The position numbers and the translations under genes are program-made. Under the pieces are notes generated by a model that ran no database searches, had not been told where the DNA came from, and saw only the letters and a list, made by a program, of their open reading frames with translations. Shown one piece after another: positions 1 to 12,758 of a DNA stretch of 64,000 nucleotides. The DNA is from Cucumis sativus (taxonomy: Eukaryota > Streptophyta > Magnoliopsida > Cucurbitales > Cucurbitaceae), in the NCBI RefSeq assembly GCF_000004075.3, contig NC_026658.2, positions 1,488,001 through 1,552,000 of the forward strand. Direction: 5' to 3'. The number at the start of each line of letters is the position of its first letter. The stretch's first letter is position 1.

Positions 1-1181
1 TCCTGAACAGGTTTGTTTGTCTTATATTTTATTTATTTACATCTAAATGTGGTACTTTTGGAACGTGGAATGCCCTGATAGTTTCTTCTTTCTAGACCTA
101 CTTAAGAATTATGATCTACCTCGTTGTGCTTTAGTTTTTACTCCTTTCTTTATGTTTCTAAGTAATAATTGCTACCAGGTTGTTTTAATTGCAGCATTCT
201 AATTGCTTAGCATGTGTGATTACAGATGCTATCTTCCCTTAAAAAGATCACTTCTTTGCCAGATGACACAAACATATTTTGCGGTCATGAATATACTCTG
301 GTCAGTAACTTGTTGACCCTTTTTTATTGTGATGCTCCATTTTTTGAAGCTCGAATGCCATATGCCTAATTGTATGATTACCATTCAACAGAGTAACTCT
401 AAGTTTGCTTTGTCCATTGAACCTAAGAACGAGGCTCTCAAATCTTATGCAACCCACGTTGCCAATCTACGAAGCAAGGGCTTGCCAACGGTAATTATTT
501 GGCTATTTTTTTATGGGTGGATATTTGATATTAAATCGGTTACTATACTAATCTCTTTACACAAATTCTATACTAATATTTACACAAATTGAAAGAATTT
601 GTGTAAATATTGGTGACTGTTCGTTCCATTTGCGAACCATTTCTTATTTGAGAATATTCTATCCCTTACATTTGAATGGAAGATGAAAGAAAATGTCGCT
701 TCTTTGTTGCATTGTAGAATCGTACAGAACTTCCAATATAATCAGAGTATTATGCAGTTTAATTCAGCATGGTTTATGCGTCTCTTAAAGAACTTTTTTG
801 GATAAAGAACTATTTAATAAAAAAAGCATGAAATGTTTTAAAAATCTATTATATACTGTATATGAGCTTGTGAAGTAAAAAATTTGCATTCGGTTTTGTA
901 ATAGCCTGACTTTTAATTTAGGGAGATTTATTTGGGATGTTATTTGCTACCTGTATATTTTGGTTTTGTTGCTATGAAAACACACACACCTCGAACCTCA
1001 AACAGTGTTCAACTCTATGATTGTAAAATTTCAGATTCCAACAACATTAAAGATGGAGAAACTGTGCAATCCATTCCTCCGTACTTCAAGTAGCGAAATT
1101 CGACAGTCATTAAAAGCTGAAAATACAGAGGACGATGCAACGGTTTTGGGGATCATTCGCAGAGCCAAGGATAATTTTTAG
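1..1181 (+). CDS. GLX2: Hydroxyacylglutathione hydrolase (glyoxalase II), C-terminal part
   Basis: This is the 3' end of a glyoxalase II gene that starts left of the window. The enzyme hydrolyses S-D-lactoylglutathione to D-lactate and glutathione, the second step of methylglyoxal detoxification; the sequence resembles the plant mitochondrial-type isoforms. Exons read as 1-10 (ending P-E-Q), 226-300, 392-490 and 1035-1181, all in frame with GT/AG borders, giving about 109 residues and a TAG stop. The second exon ends with the family signature CGHEYT, whose His is a metal ligand in the metallo-beta-lactamase fold. The next exons carry [11 protein letters not shown] and NPFLR, part of the C-terminal glutathione-binding helical domain, and the protein ends [10 protein letters not shown] as in plant homologues. 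The catalytic THxHxD motif must lie upstream and cannot be checked. Nothing looks broken. Confidence 0.93.
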
Positions 1182-4100
1182 CAGACTCCGTAAGAAATAA
1201 GGAAGGGGGTGAGAAGAGTTCATTTTAGTGTATAGGATTAATAGGGGATAGCACATGCATATGTAAAATAAGTTTCCGGGATCTTTGTATTGATGATTTC
1301 CTACGAGTTCCATTATCAGTTCACTTAATTTCAATTTGCACATTTCTTGCCACGAGGATTTATTTTATTTTTTTATATAAAAAATTTATTTTTCCATTTT
1401 AAAATGAAGAAGAGAGCAAAGGATAGAATCATTCGATCTCTTATGTATATTCATAATTGATTTATTTATTTTCTTTTGGTGATGGGTTTGGAAGGTTTAG
1501 ATGTTGCAATCAGTGGAGTTGGGAGTGCATTCATATTGGGAAAGGTGATCTTCTGATTGGAAAGGTATGGTTTTACCTCATTTCATTATTATTTTAAAAA
1601 AATTCATTTAGGTTACTGGTTCATCATGCCTAGAAAATTTGGTGCAACATAATCGAAGGTCATTAAATGATGTGTTTTACACTTTGGTAAAGTTGATGAC
1701 AATTCCCTACTCGTTTCGAAATTTCATAGGAAAAGGCATCAGTTAAGGATTTGACACTCTGACCATTATTATCTTTTTTATTTTATTTTTCTGAGGGCTA
1801 TTTTATGGACATGGAATATTAAGCTCAACCATTTTTTTTTCTTCCATTTTCTTAAAAATTAGGCTGAGACTTGCATATTTCTGTAAGCCTTAGTATTCGT
1901 AGCTTACATTTGGTTTCTTTCAATTGATTAATCTATTTTTAATTTCTTAATTTTTTGTTTTTAAAAGCTTAATTAAAGGTACGTAGTAAATCAAGTAATT
2001 TAAAGGTCGAAGGAGTCTTTATGGGCTGAAGTTTTAAAAACAGAAACTTAAGCAAGGACATATATAATGGAGTATTGATTATAATTAACAAACTCCACAA
2101 GCTCAAAATTGCAAGATAAAACAAGAATATCGTCTATCTCTGACCTCCACGATGGGAGCGTCGAGCATTCTACTACATGATAAGGGCGCGAGCATCCAGA
2201 TGACTAATAGGTAAAGAGAAGCAACCATGGAGACCTTCAAAGTTTGCACAAAACTCAAACACTCTATACTCTTAAAACCAATTACGTTTAGAGGGGATCC
2301 AAGAAAGCCACAAACTCACTTCGAGAAGCATCAACATTCAACTTCCTCGCAAAAAGGAATCCATTTACTCTGATTTGCAAGACTCGGAACAATAATAACA
2401 ATCAATTTTCATCATAATTCGATACCAAAACCAACCATGTGTACGAAGCTATGAATTTGATCTTCTTCAAGAAGTAACCGATGACAACCCTATAGTGTAA
2501 GTGAGGAAGAGGAGAGATGAGGGTTTTTTGTTGTTGATAATTTTATGTATTATACAAAATTTGGAGAGATGAACTATTAAAAGATTGAAAAATCATTTTT
2601 CTAAAATTAATTTCAAGTGCCTGACTTATTTTGTTCCTCAAGATGTTCTATAGGATGTCTCACACTAAATGATTATGCTATGAGTATGTTTCTCCTTTTT
2701 TGATGTACATATTTAAGAGGTCGTTGTATTTTTTTTTCGGCTATTGTGCTATTGTCATTTGTTTTTGTCGTATTTCACTAGTGTGTCAATCATAGTGATT
2801 GTGAAGCAAGGAACGTTTTAGATAATGAGACATTTCTCTACATCATCTTGAAGCTTTATTTGTTACATGAGAATAGATTCTCAAAATTAAGGCTGCCTAA
2901 GATCATCAAGTAAAGTAATATTCAGTTGACATTCGGAAAATTTAAGTCTTCCTCGAGAGAGTTTTACATTTAGAGGGAGCGTAAGTATCTTTTCATTAAT
3001 TTATGTTGTTAGTGAGTCACTTAAAAGCCTTGTTTTACTAATTAGTACAACATTACAATTGCCTAACTATTGCTAAACAAAAATATCTTTGTGAGAGCAC
3101 ACACACTACCTTGGACGTGTGTGGTATTGCACTAAACTAGGTTACTAAACTTTGTGCAATGATGACCTCTTGTTTTATCATGTGTTTATTCTCTTATTCT
3201 TATTATTAGTGTAACATCATGTATAACTTGTTCGTGGTGTGACATATAACCTTTTTTTTAATTTTTAAATTAAAAGTTATTTCGAGTAGTTACGAAACAT
3301 CAACATTTTTTTTCTCAAAAATCAAATACTTTCAAGTTAAATTGAAAATACCATAGATCTAGAGCTTGAGTGTGCAACTTACAACCATGGATTAGTTCAA
3401 TGGGTTTAAAATATGGATCTAAAACAAAGAAAAAAACGAAACAAAACATAAATCTCCCATTTCAATCTATAATGAAGAAAATAGACCAATTTTAATAGGG
3501 AAAAAGAAAAAGGAAGAGCAAAAATAAAAAAATCTTAAAAATTAATCTATCATATACCTCTCTTTTGGGCGTTAGGTTGAAAGTATAAGAGATTTGTTTA
3601 CTTTTGACATTAGTTTATCAAGCGATGCCTTTATGAACCTTTCACATTCTCTCTTTGTTGCTGCAATTTCAAAGAAAAATGGAGCCCTTTTCTTATTCTC
3701 TTTTGAAACTCTGTGTTCATCTAACTATTTTTTTTAATTCAAAGAAAGCTTCGAGACAAAACTCTTGGTCTGAAATGGTTAGTGTATTCATATGATCTAC
3801 TTTTAATAGGAACTCATTGTAGTCAAGGATGCTCTAGATAAGATCCAAGCTACCTGCTGTCTAGACTATATGTATGATATTATCAAAAGGGTAATATTAA
3901 CACTAACCCAAGTTAGCTTACTATTGAAAACCCACAACCTTGGAAACTTAAGCAGCTACACTGAAGCCACACATATCTATGTTGTACATGTCCATAAATG
4001 GATGAAAGACGACGAACTCTAAAAAAAAAAAAATTCCATTCCTTCACTTCGAGAGTGTAACGAGTACTTAGCTGAACGAGTGTTTGACTCTACATTACAC

Positions 4101-6066
4101 TATTGCGAGTTCTCTCTTGTAAATCAATTAAGACACGCATTCACAAACTCTAAGGAACTTCGTTTGTGGGATAGCGATATGAACGAGTCTCCATTAAGCC
4201 AACACATTAAACTACAATAAGTATGTATGACATCAAAATCTTGAATCAATTAACACTAAAGTGAATCAATTAAAAAAGAAGTTTCGGCTATGGAAGAAGG
4301 GTGCATTGCTCATCTTTTTAACTCTTGATCATTTTATAACGCTTTTTGGTTATTATCTTACTCATAAGAACAAATAGAGGTAGTTTAGTCCGATCATATT
4401 GTTTGGGAAAAGGTTTTGTATGTATAACCGTTTGAGGATTTGCATAGTAAATTCAAGTTTTGAATAGTAATATATTTGCTATTCAACTTCATCTCAATCA
4501 TCACTATTTAGCTCTATATACCATACTCTCTTTTGGTCACATAACACTATTTTCTATCTTCTCTTCTTTGTATATGTGCTCTCAACGTAAAATACGGTCA
4601 TTATTCACACTTATACAATTTTATCTTCATAAATATTGTTTTAATAAAAATGGTCGAATCCTATCTCATGTTGACGTGACGACTAATTAATAACAATTGT
4701 ACCTATCATTTACGACTTATAGTAATCTTCTCTCTCTCTCTTCCTCCAACCTAGAGGAATTCAACCTCTCTCTCACCTTTCTTTTCTCTTTTTATTCTTC
4801 TTCTTTTTTATTTTGTTGAATGTTTCAATTATTATTTTTCTAAAGAAACTTTCTACGTTAATTAATAATTAAATTATGATATATATAATTTGTAAAACCC
4901 CCCACTAAAATGTGGTAATAGTTATTATGAATAAGTGTTCGATTAACTATAAATGTATTATGAATAGTTACATTTCGACCTGGAAAATAATATTAAGATC
5001 ACAATTTTACAAAAAAAGAAAAAAACGTTAACAAAAATGTCTACATGTCCAATAGAGATCTAAACACTTAATATATAGTAACTATATGGTTATTAAAATG
5101 TCTTCATCATTTAAATAAGTATTAGTGTCGTGGGATGAAGTTATCCTTAACCATAGAGAATCATTTTTCTTTCGCAAGATCTGCCATTGTCATGTTTAAC
5201 TGTGTTTCTACAAGACAACAACGTATTTTTATTGTATATAGGTTGAAACTAATTCAAATTCTTTGGAACCTTTTGGTGGGAAATTCAGCTTTTCAGAAGA
5301 GGTTATGGATTATGTTGATTCGCTTAGAAAGCTCCATTCTATCAAAGGATTTTCATTCGGTTACTTGCAAATTGTTGTTGCAAATGGCCTAGAAGGAGTG
5401 ACGCAGTGAAAAACCTTATCACCTTCTCTAGTTAGGTAGAGTTCAGAAATTGGTGCAAAAGAGATTAAAATGTGTACATATCAAAATGCCTAGATTGTGT
5501 TGCCTGGTTAGAAGACCTTAATGATGAAAATGCTCTCTTTAAGTGGTTTTTGCTCTTGATTGCTCGATATACGACAAAGAGAATTTCTAGAAGATAACAA
5601 AATAGTTGTATTTTAGTGGAGATATCGACAAATCTACATTTACATATCTCCTCACTCCTTCTAAAACTTGAGTGCCTTATAACCGAAACCCATAAATGGT
5701 ATATGAATTTATAAAGGAGACTTTATGTTGTTATGTAAAGAATTCATATTTAGAATAAAACAATAATAAATATTGCTATATTTTTTGTTGGTTAGATTTG
5801 TAAATATCTTTAGGAGTTTGGCCTTAAAAGTAATTACATTTCAAAACTATTTTCTGACCAATTAGAAAGAAGAGAGAGATCTTGAGTAGTAAAATCCCAA
5901 AAATACCCTCCGCCCTACAATATCCTTTCTTCCTTCCTTCCCCTTCCTCCCGCCTTCAAATATTGGACTCTCTCATTTCTCATTATCAAAACCCTTCACT
6001 GATCACTCTCTTTCTCCTTCTCTCACACTTCCATTTCTTCCTTCCTCCATACAAAAGAAAAGAACT
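1182..6066. other. Intergenic spacer between glyoxalase II and JAZ10-like gene
   Basis: About 4.9 kb with no coding sequence I can support. The first hundred or so bases are the glyoxalase II 3'UTR. The rest is AT-rich, with a short CT microsatellite near 4727-4741 and less AT-rich patches near 2130-2500 and 3080-3180 that read like decayed sequence but match nothing I recognise. Open frames at 4460-4690 and 5135-5392 lack family similarity or splice context. The last 150 bases are pyrimidine-rich and look like the 5' leader of the JAZ gene. I saw no perfect CACGTG G-box between 5100 and the JAZ start codon. Confidence 0.6.
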
Positions 6067-9000
6067 ATGTCCACTGTTGAACTCGATTTCTTCGCCATGG
6101 AAAATCAATCCTCCTCCACCCCCGCCAACTCCACTCTCTTCCGCCGTCAACGAAGCTTCAAAGGTATCTGATCTCTTATCTCAATCCTCACTCGATTTTT
6201 ATTTTTAATTTCTCAACTCTGTTTCTAGCTGTACAAAATTCATGCGATCTTACTCTTTCTTCTCAGACATTCAGAGCGCCATTTCCAAAATCAATCCGGC
6301 CATTCTCAAATCTCTCATCGTCTCTGGCTCTGCCGATCATCACTCCGATTTCACTGTTCCGTTTGCGATTTCTCCGAAATTTCGAAGTCCTAATAGCGAT
6401 CGGAATCTCTCGACAACACTTCCTGTTTATTCCCCTTCTGAATCCAGGCATTCTTCTAATTTCTTATCCTCTGTGATCGTAATTTGTTTTTTCTTTTAAT
6501 CTTTGAAACTGACAATGTTGATTTAATTTTCAGGTTGAGTTCAGAGATTGGTTCCGATGATAAATATCCTTTAACAATTTTTTACAATGAAACCGTCGCC
6601 GTTTTTCACGTTTCTCGTGATGAGGTATCGTTCATTCAAACCATGTCCTCTCCATTTCCACCATGTACGGAATTCTACCTAATAATTCTCTTTTAAAATT
6701 AAATTCAAAATTTCATAGTTATCTCAAATTAATTAACAAGCATTTAAGTCTACTATTTAACCCAAAACTTAAAACTAAGTAATTTAACCTAAACTTAAAA
6801 ATAAATGGTTAAGATTTTAAAATTTATCTGCTAAATGAAATCTAGATCCGAACATTTTAAAGATCAGAATGACTCTTTTTTCCCTAGAAATTACTAGTTA
6901 TAGTTAAGTGCGAGAGAGTTTTGAAGTTTTAGGAAAAGAATTGTAATTGAATTTATTGTTTTTTTTTTTTTTTTTGTATTTGCAAATAGTTGTAAATGAA
7001 ATATTTTCAGCATTCAAATGAGTGACTACAAAACTTCATAGTTAATATCAAGATTTATGTCGTTTTTTTAATTATTATTTAGTATTTCGTGGATATGATA
7101 TTACTTTATTATTTATTGCGACGAACATTTATTTTATATTATATTTGAAAGTCATGGATTCATTTTTCTCATATCTACATTCCATTTTATTAATGGGATT
7201 TGATTAATGTAAAGTTATTTTAAAATTTCATTCATGTTTTAAATCCCTTGCTTTACTTGCACCTTTTGCAAAAGAATAACTTATTTAATATTTTATATGT
7301 GGCACGTTTTTTTAGTTTCTCTTTTGTATATTAGTGTTGAAATTAGTAGATATAGTTAGAATTAATAGATTGCTTTTTAATTAGTCTAATACTATCACAT
7401 AAGTAACCAAATAGATCTTGTTAACATCATTATTTAAAATAAAGAGTTGAACTTTATTAACCAAATTTAAAAAATAAAATCAACCTTTTTACAATTAAAA
7501 ATATATAACAAGGCAACAAAATTCAAAGGTGAAACATGTTTGTATAAACTTAATTAACTATTCCCAATAGGTTTTAATTAATGATTTAGTTTTTCTTTAA
7601 AAAATAATATGCTTCAAATATGTTTCTTTTTTAAATAAGAAGGACGATACTTGTAAATTATTGAAAAAATAATTGTTATTGATATTTTGAAATAATTTTA
7701 TTTTTTAAAAAAATTTGCACATATATTATATAAAATGAATAGTGTTACCCCTTTCTAACCATGTAAGCTATATTCCTACAAATAGGCCAAAAGCATTCTG
7801 ACTTTTGCTGAAAAGAGTAGGAGCAATAGTAATGGAAAAAGTGGGGCTGAACAAGAGAAATCAGTGGCTGAAATTCCTTCAAATCAGTACCAACAACTCC
7901 TGGACGTTGATCCTCAAGATGAGGGTACGTATATAACAATTTTTTGAATTCTCTTTTTACTTAGTCTCTGTAGGCATTTTTTGGAAGAAAAGGCTTCTGA
8001 CTTGGCAAAAATAGAATAAAATAATTGTTATGGCATAGCAACACGAGTTAAAAATGAACAAAGTTTTTACCATGGTTAATTTCTCTGGAGATGATGGTGG
8101 GTCAGCTGTGCCCAGCTTCTTTGTTTGTTTTCAAAATTTGTACAGATATTCATTTTAGTCATACAAAATACAGATACATTTTTATGGTTGGAAATATATG
8201 GGTTTGAAAAGTCTAGTAATGTTGCTAATCTATATATCTCTCACCTAATAGCCAACCTTTTGTAGAGTTCATTCCTAGGGGTGTTCACGATTTGAGTTAA
8301 AATCAAATCAAATCGATTTGAGTTAAAATCAAATCAAATCCTTTTTAGGTTTGAATTGAATTGTAACTATTCTGGTCTAATTATTATTTTTTCTTTTATA
8401 TATTATACAGTGGATTTATAAATGGTTTAGTTTTGTTTATTTTTCAATAATGGTTCATGAGAGTTTATGATTGATCTTTCTAACCTTTTAAAACACCTCC
8501 TTCATCTACCAAGTCCTCTTAAGCACCGTTTGATCTCCATATGATCTTGGTACTTGTGGATTATGAGTGTGGTCCACGTTTGAGTGAAACTTGGTCCTAC
8601 TACCACATTTCACTGTAAAATATTCCAACAACATTAAGAAGATATGACTGCATATATGGTCTTCTCAACCAAAACATCACAACTTGGTTGTTCTCAATGC
8701 AACCTCTAGGGCTTTTGGAACCAACTTAGTTGTGCATTTCAGGTCCCCTTCCATCTCTTCTTCCTTTGAGCGTAACTTGGCTTTAATACCAAGTGTCACG
8801 GGTTCAAGTTCAAACATAAATTTTTAATCTTTATATCGTACGACCTATGATGTCACACTCTCTTAATCAACACTCACTCTCTTTATACACTTTACAACTC
8901 AACAACTTTCGTAGAATAGTTCAAAACTTGTAGACTTACTGAATAGTCCTAAGCTTCACTCTTCATGCTGAGACTAGTAAGTGGTCAAGTTAAACTTCCA

Positions 9001-12000
9001 CTTACGAAGGAAGTGTTTAGACTTGCACCCCACTCCAAGACTTCAACATACTTCACACCTAGTTTCTTGGATGTGAGCATTGCTTTGAACAATATTTCTT
9101 CCTCTTCAGGTTCCAGTTTAGGATTCTTCTTTATCTTATCATCAGAGTTACTCAATAGTCTGATCTTAGATGTGTTGCTTGTAGTCTCTGTCTGAGTTTT
9201 GCTATCCAAGACAGATACTCATTATTGTATAGTCTTTTGTACGCTCACAAGATTTGGGTTTACGAACTTTTTGAAAATCTCCTCATCTCGTTTGAGAGTG
9301 ACTTGTTCTTCCTCAGCATTAAGGGCCTTTATACATGTTGACACTTGTTTTGCACTTTCGTAGTGATGTTGTCCAATGTGCTGACAAATGCAATTACTTC
9401 GATCAAGGCTTGGTCTAAAGTCTCGATATGATTCCTTTGGGCTTCGTGATGAGCAACTTCAACTTGAGTTGAGCAAATTATCCAACCGTAACTTCTCAAA
9501 ACACTCATAAACCTATTTGTTGATTGGTTGAACTCTTAAAAACATTTAAAAACTTAGAGAATCCTTCGATCGACCGACCTAAGGTCAAACCTATCATCTT
9601 AGTGGTAGGTTATTATTATTATTATTATTATTTCCATATGGTACCTAGTCTCCAAGCCCACCATTTTGATTGATTTAAATTTTTAAAAGCAGTAAATTAT
9701 GTTAACCTAACAATAATACTTCATCAATTCATTCTCTTCATCTCTCATTTTCTTTCACCTTAATTTAGATGGAAGAAAAAAATATTTAATCGACGGACCT
9801 TCCGTTCACACCATTTTATGATAAGTTTTAAGTGTCGTTTTTTTAAATGACACAAAACGACACCAAACAGTCAATATGTACACTCCTACTACAAGGTACC
9901 TAGAGCGTATCACGTAGATACACCTTGAATAACTGGACTAACAATAATGTTGTAATACAAATTCTAGATACTTTTGTAATCCCATCCAACCCCTAAACTG
10001 TAATCACCTATTTAAATGTTTTTTTTTTTTGTTTTGTTGTAAAAGTAATGTTGGGTTAATTTGTTTGTAGATCTTCCATTGGCAAGGAAAAGGTCACTTC
10101 ATAGATTTTTGGAGAAGCGCAAGGAGAGGTAACAGCCCTCAGTATTGATTTTATACGTAGTTTACTATATTACTAGATTAATTTCTCTGTTTTTGTGTGT
10201 GATATTATAAAACAAAGATATCCACCTCATCTCAATTCTCAACCAAATTAAAAATGCCTAATGGAAGTGTATAATGTAATTAACTTAATTTGGTTTTACT
10301 TTTGACCATAATCTTGTACTCTATAAAACAATTTCAAATTTTCATTTTGACTTTCTTTTTTTGTGTGCCTAATTTTACCTTTCATATCCCACATGGTTGA
10401 TATGAGAAGACGTGACCGCATTTATTTTTTAAATTTGATATTCAAAAGTTTAAGTCTAGTCCTATAATCTTGGAAATTGGAATATGCTTAAAATTTTATT
10501 CTTATAAAGTCAGTCAACTTTCTTGAAGGATTAGGTGAGAAGTTAGTACGTAGGAGTGGTAAAGATTCTTTACTAAAGTGTGCAACGGGACATCTAACTC
10601 TACCAAGCCGCTTGATTGGACTTGTTTGGATCAAGAATGCTCCAAATAAATAAAGTGTTTGTTGATACCTTTCTTAAAACCCTTATAAATAGTCACGTAT
10701 TTTTATTGTATCCAATATTATCAAAATAAACTCTAACTAATTTTGGGAAAGAATCATTGTTGTTAATAGGAGGAAAAATAGAAGAAAGAGAAAAGGGAGA
10801 AGAAAACTCTTACTAAATGGAAAGAGAAAAAAAAACACAAAAAATGAAAGTGAAAACAAGTAGAGGAGGGGGAGAAGATGAGTGAGAATGGGAAACAAAA
10901 TTAGAAAACAGAAATAGAGAAAATTGATGGTCGAGCAAAAGCAAAAAAATGAACAGTGAAAACTCCAGCCATGGTAAGAGAAAGAAAGAAGATTTCCATT
11001 CCTATACGTGACATATGGGTAAATCAATAATCCACATTTTCATTCCATCCCCATGGTTTGAAATAACAAATTACTTGGTGATAAGATTATATTTTGTTTC
11101 TTTTCTTATAATAATGAAATGATATTCGATGCTTGAAAGATTGAAGAAAGTATTCGATATAAAAATTCACAAAAGGAATGTTACTAACAACTTTTTACTC
11201 TTCTATATATTTTAAATTTAAAAAATCATAAAAAACAGAACATTTAACAAATATTTATACTAACAAATTTATTTTGTTTTTTAATGATTTTGTTTTATAA
11301 AGGTAAATAATTTGTTATTTTTTTCTATTTTTGAAATAACCCCTTTCATTTGAGGTTTATTGATATTTTTATGGACAAGGATAAGTATATCAATTATGTT
11401 TAAAATATTAGTAAATAAAACACAATATGAAAACATTTGTAAATATATAAAAATTTAAAACCAATTCTTAAAGTATCAGTGATCACTATAATTACAAAAT
11501 AAAAATATTCAATACTTTCATATTTGAAAAGTTTATGTATTGTTTAATTTTAAGAACATAATATTTTTATTTTTAAAAAATGTGTTTAGTATTAAAATAG
11601 TGTAAATGCTAATTATCAACCATGTTGTTATTATTATTAGACTACGAGGTTTATACTTTAACCTAAAAATGTCAAAACAAAAAATACGTAATAAAATACA
11701 ACACAACATCTATATTTTGAAGACTAACATTAGCATAACTCAATTATTATACAAATAATTTAGCGTTAAGAATATTTCAAAAATTTTAATTTTAAAAAGA
11801 AAATATTCCTCTTTAAACTCAATATATTTATGCTCTAGAACATCATTTTTCTATTTAGTTTTGAGAATTACATATTCAATTTGGTACCAATGTGTTGGTC
11901 ATATGAAATACTAACAATAATAATAAAAAAATCAAATTCTCCTTTATTACACAATTTTAGGATTTTAGTTTTGAGGAAACAAAAATAAGACAAGGAAAAA

Positions 12001-12356
12001 TAATTATAAAAGTAGATAGACAATTTTGTTAATCATCCATGTCTGCCAATATTCTTATTTCCCTCTCTCTTTTCTTATTTTTATTGCTTTTTATTTTTTC
12101 CTTTCCCACCTTAACTTATTAAAAAAAAAAAAATAGAATGTGAAAAAATGTTCATTCTTTATAGAATACATTTAGTTTTTGAAACACATTTTTTGTATAA
12201 AGAAAATTAAGTTGCTTTAAACATTTTAAGCATGTAATGATTAAATGAGCTTAGCTAATTAGCAATTAGAATGCATTAATGATTAATTAATTTTTGATTG
12301 GGGTTATGATGATGTGTAGGTTAATTCCCGTGGGGCCTTATGTTTGTCATTTCTAA
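6067..12356 (+). CDS. JAZ10: Jasmonate ZIM-domain repressor, JAZ10/TIFY9 type
   Basis: JAZ proteins repress MYC-type transcription factors in the nucleus and are degraded through SCF-COI1 when jasmonoyl-isoleucine is present. Exons are 6067-6163, 6267-6447, 6534-6624, 7786-7924, 10071-10128 and 12320-12356: 603 nt, 200 residues, against 197 in Arabidopsis JAZ10. The start gives MSTVELDFF, the usual N-terminus of this subgroup, followed by RRQRSF-DIQ-AISKINP, the region that in JAZ10 forms a cryptic MYC-binding domain. The ZIM/TIFY motif is T107-I-F-Y-N-E112, with Glu where the consensus has Gly. The Jas motif (D170-L190) contains DLPLAR and SLHRFLEKRKER, and the last exon supplies the P195-Y196 of the X2PY tail. 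Intron 2 needs a GC donor; introns 4 and 5 exceed 2 kb. The start and frame are well supported; the GC donor is an inference. Confidence 0.93.
8274..9900. mobile_element. Possible decayed transposon-derived insert in JAZ10 intron 4
   Basis: Intron 4 is 2.1 kb. Its middle is bounded by TAGGGGTGTTCA at 8276 and, near 9888-9896, the reverse complement of TAGGAGTGTACA, which look like diverged terminal inverted repeats of a hAT-like element. The interior is less AT-rich than its surroundings and holds a 74-codon minus-strand open frame (8985-9209) that does not match a family I know, a 26-bp direct repeat (8288-8339), a TTA microsatellite (9610-9633) and a small inverted repeat around AGTGTCGTTTT (9829-9868). 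I found no matching target duplications, so this is tentative. Confidence 0.3.
8288..8339. repeat. 26-bp direct repeat, two exact copies
   Basis: A unit beginning CGATTTGAGTTAAAATC occurs twice head to tail at 8288-8313 and 8314-8339. Each unit ends with an AAATC pentamer repeated. It sits in intron 4 of the JAZ gene next to the possible transposon end. Confidence 0.85.
10129..12319 (+). promoter_or_regulatory. Jas intron of the JAZ10-like gene, candidate for regulated retention
   Basis: This 2.2-kb intron splits the Jas motif after the first two bases of the Arg189 codon, the conserved position of the Jas intron in JAZ genes. If it is retained, the codon becomes AGG and is followed at once by TAA, so the protein would end KRKER and lack the X2PY segment. 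In Arabidopsis such a form (JAZ10.3) is known to be more resistant to jasmonate-driven turnover. That this gene is alternatively spliced is inferred from the sequence and from the family. The intron itself is AT-rich with no evident coding insertion. Confidence 0.7.
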
Positions 12357-12424
12357 CGAGGCAATGGAAGAATATTTGTCAAATTGGGAATTATTACCCT
12401 TAATTCTCATTTTAATTCTACTCT

Positions 12425-12430
12425 AATAAA
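12425..12430 (+). terminator. Candidate polyadenylation signal of the JAZ10-like gene
   Basis: A perfect AATAAA lies 69 bases after the stop codon in T-rich DNA. That is a plausible place for a plant near-upstream element; the cleavage site cannot be set from sequence alone. Confidence 0.45.
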
Positions 12431-12679
12431 GTACAAATTATTATTTTAATTTGTAGTACTATTTATTTCCATTCATTTTATTGTTTTATTAGGGTTACAA
12501 AGGTTGTGCTTACCAACTTTGCTTTAAACTCTTTCCAATCACATTTCTTCACCTAATTCTTCTTATCCTTTTATCCTTCACTTCTAGATTATAAAACTTC
12601 ACTTTCAGCCTGTTGTTATAATAAATTATAATTAAGTTACAAATATATTCTTGGAATAATTTTATTTTAGATCATATCA

Positions 12680-12758
12680 ATCATCCCATGGGCCATATGA
12701 TACAAAGCCCAATAACGAGCATCTCATGGGCCATCATACTGATACAAAGCCCAAATAA
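12680..12758. repeat. Imperfect tandem duplication with GGGCC/GCCCA motifs
   Basis: Two units of about 35-40 bases, at 12680-12714 and 12719-12758, share the core CATGGGCCAT and then TGATACAAAGCCCAA. The TGGGCC and GCCCA words resemble TCP/site II-type promoter elements, but they lie 2.4 kb upstream of the next start codon, so a regulatory role is only a guess. Confidence 0.6.

Noticed and set aside
329..592. 87-codon open frame over the glyoxalase II exon
   Set aside because: Only 392-490 is coding; the rest of the frame is intron sequence on both sides of that exon.
5135..5392. 85-codon plus-strand open frame upstream of the JAZ gene
   Set aside because: No recognisable domain, no conserved motif and no splice partners; composition fits chance.
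5882..6208. 108-codon frame across the JAZ leader
   Set aside because: It is out of frame with the JAZ protein, whose ATG at 6067 begins the conserved MSTVELDFF.
10737..11027. 96-codon Phe/Leu/Ser-rich minus-strand frame in the Jas intron
   Set aside because: Low-complexity complement of an A/G-rich tract; no similarity and no supporting signals.
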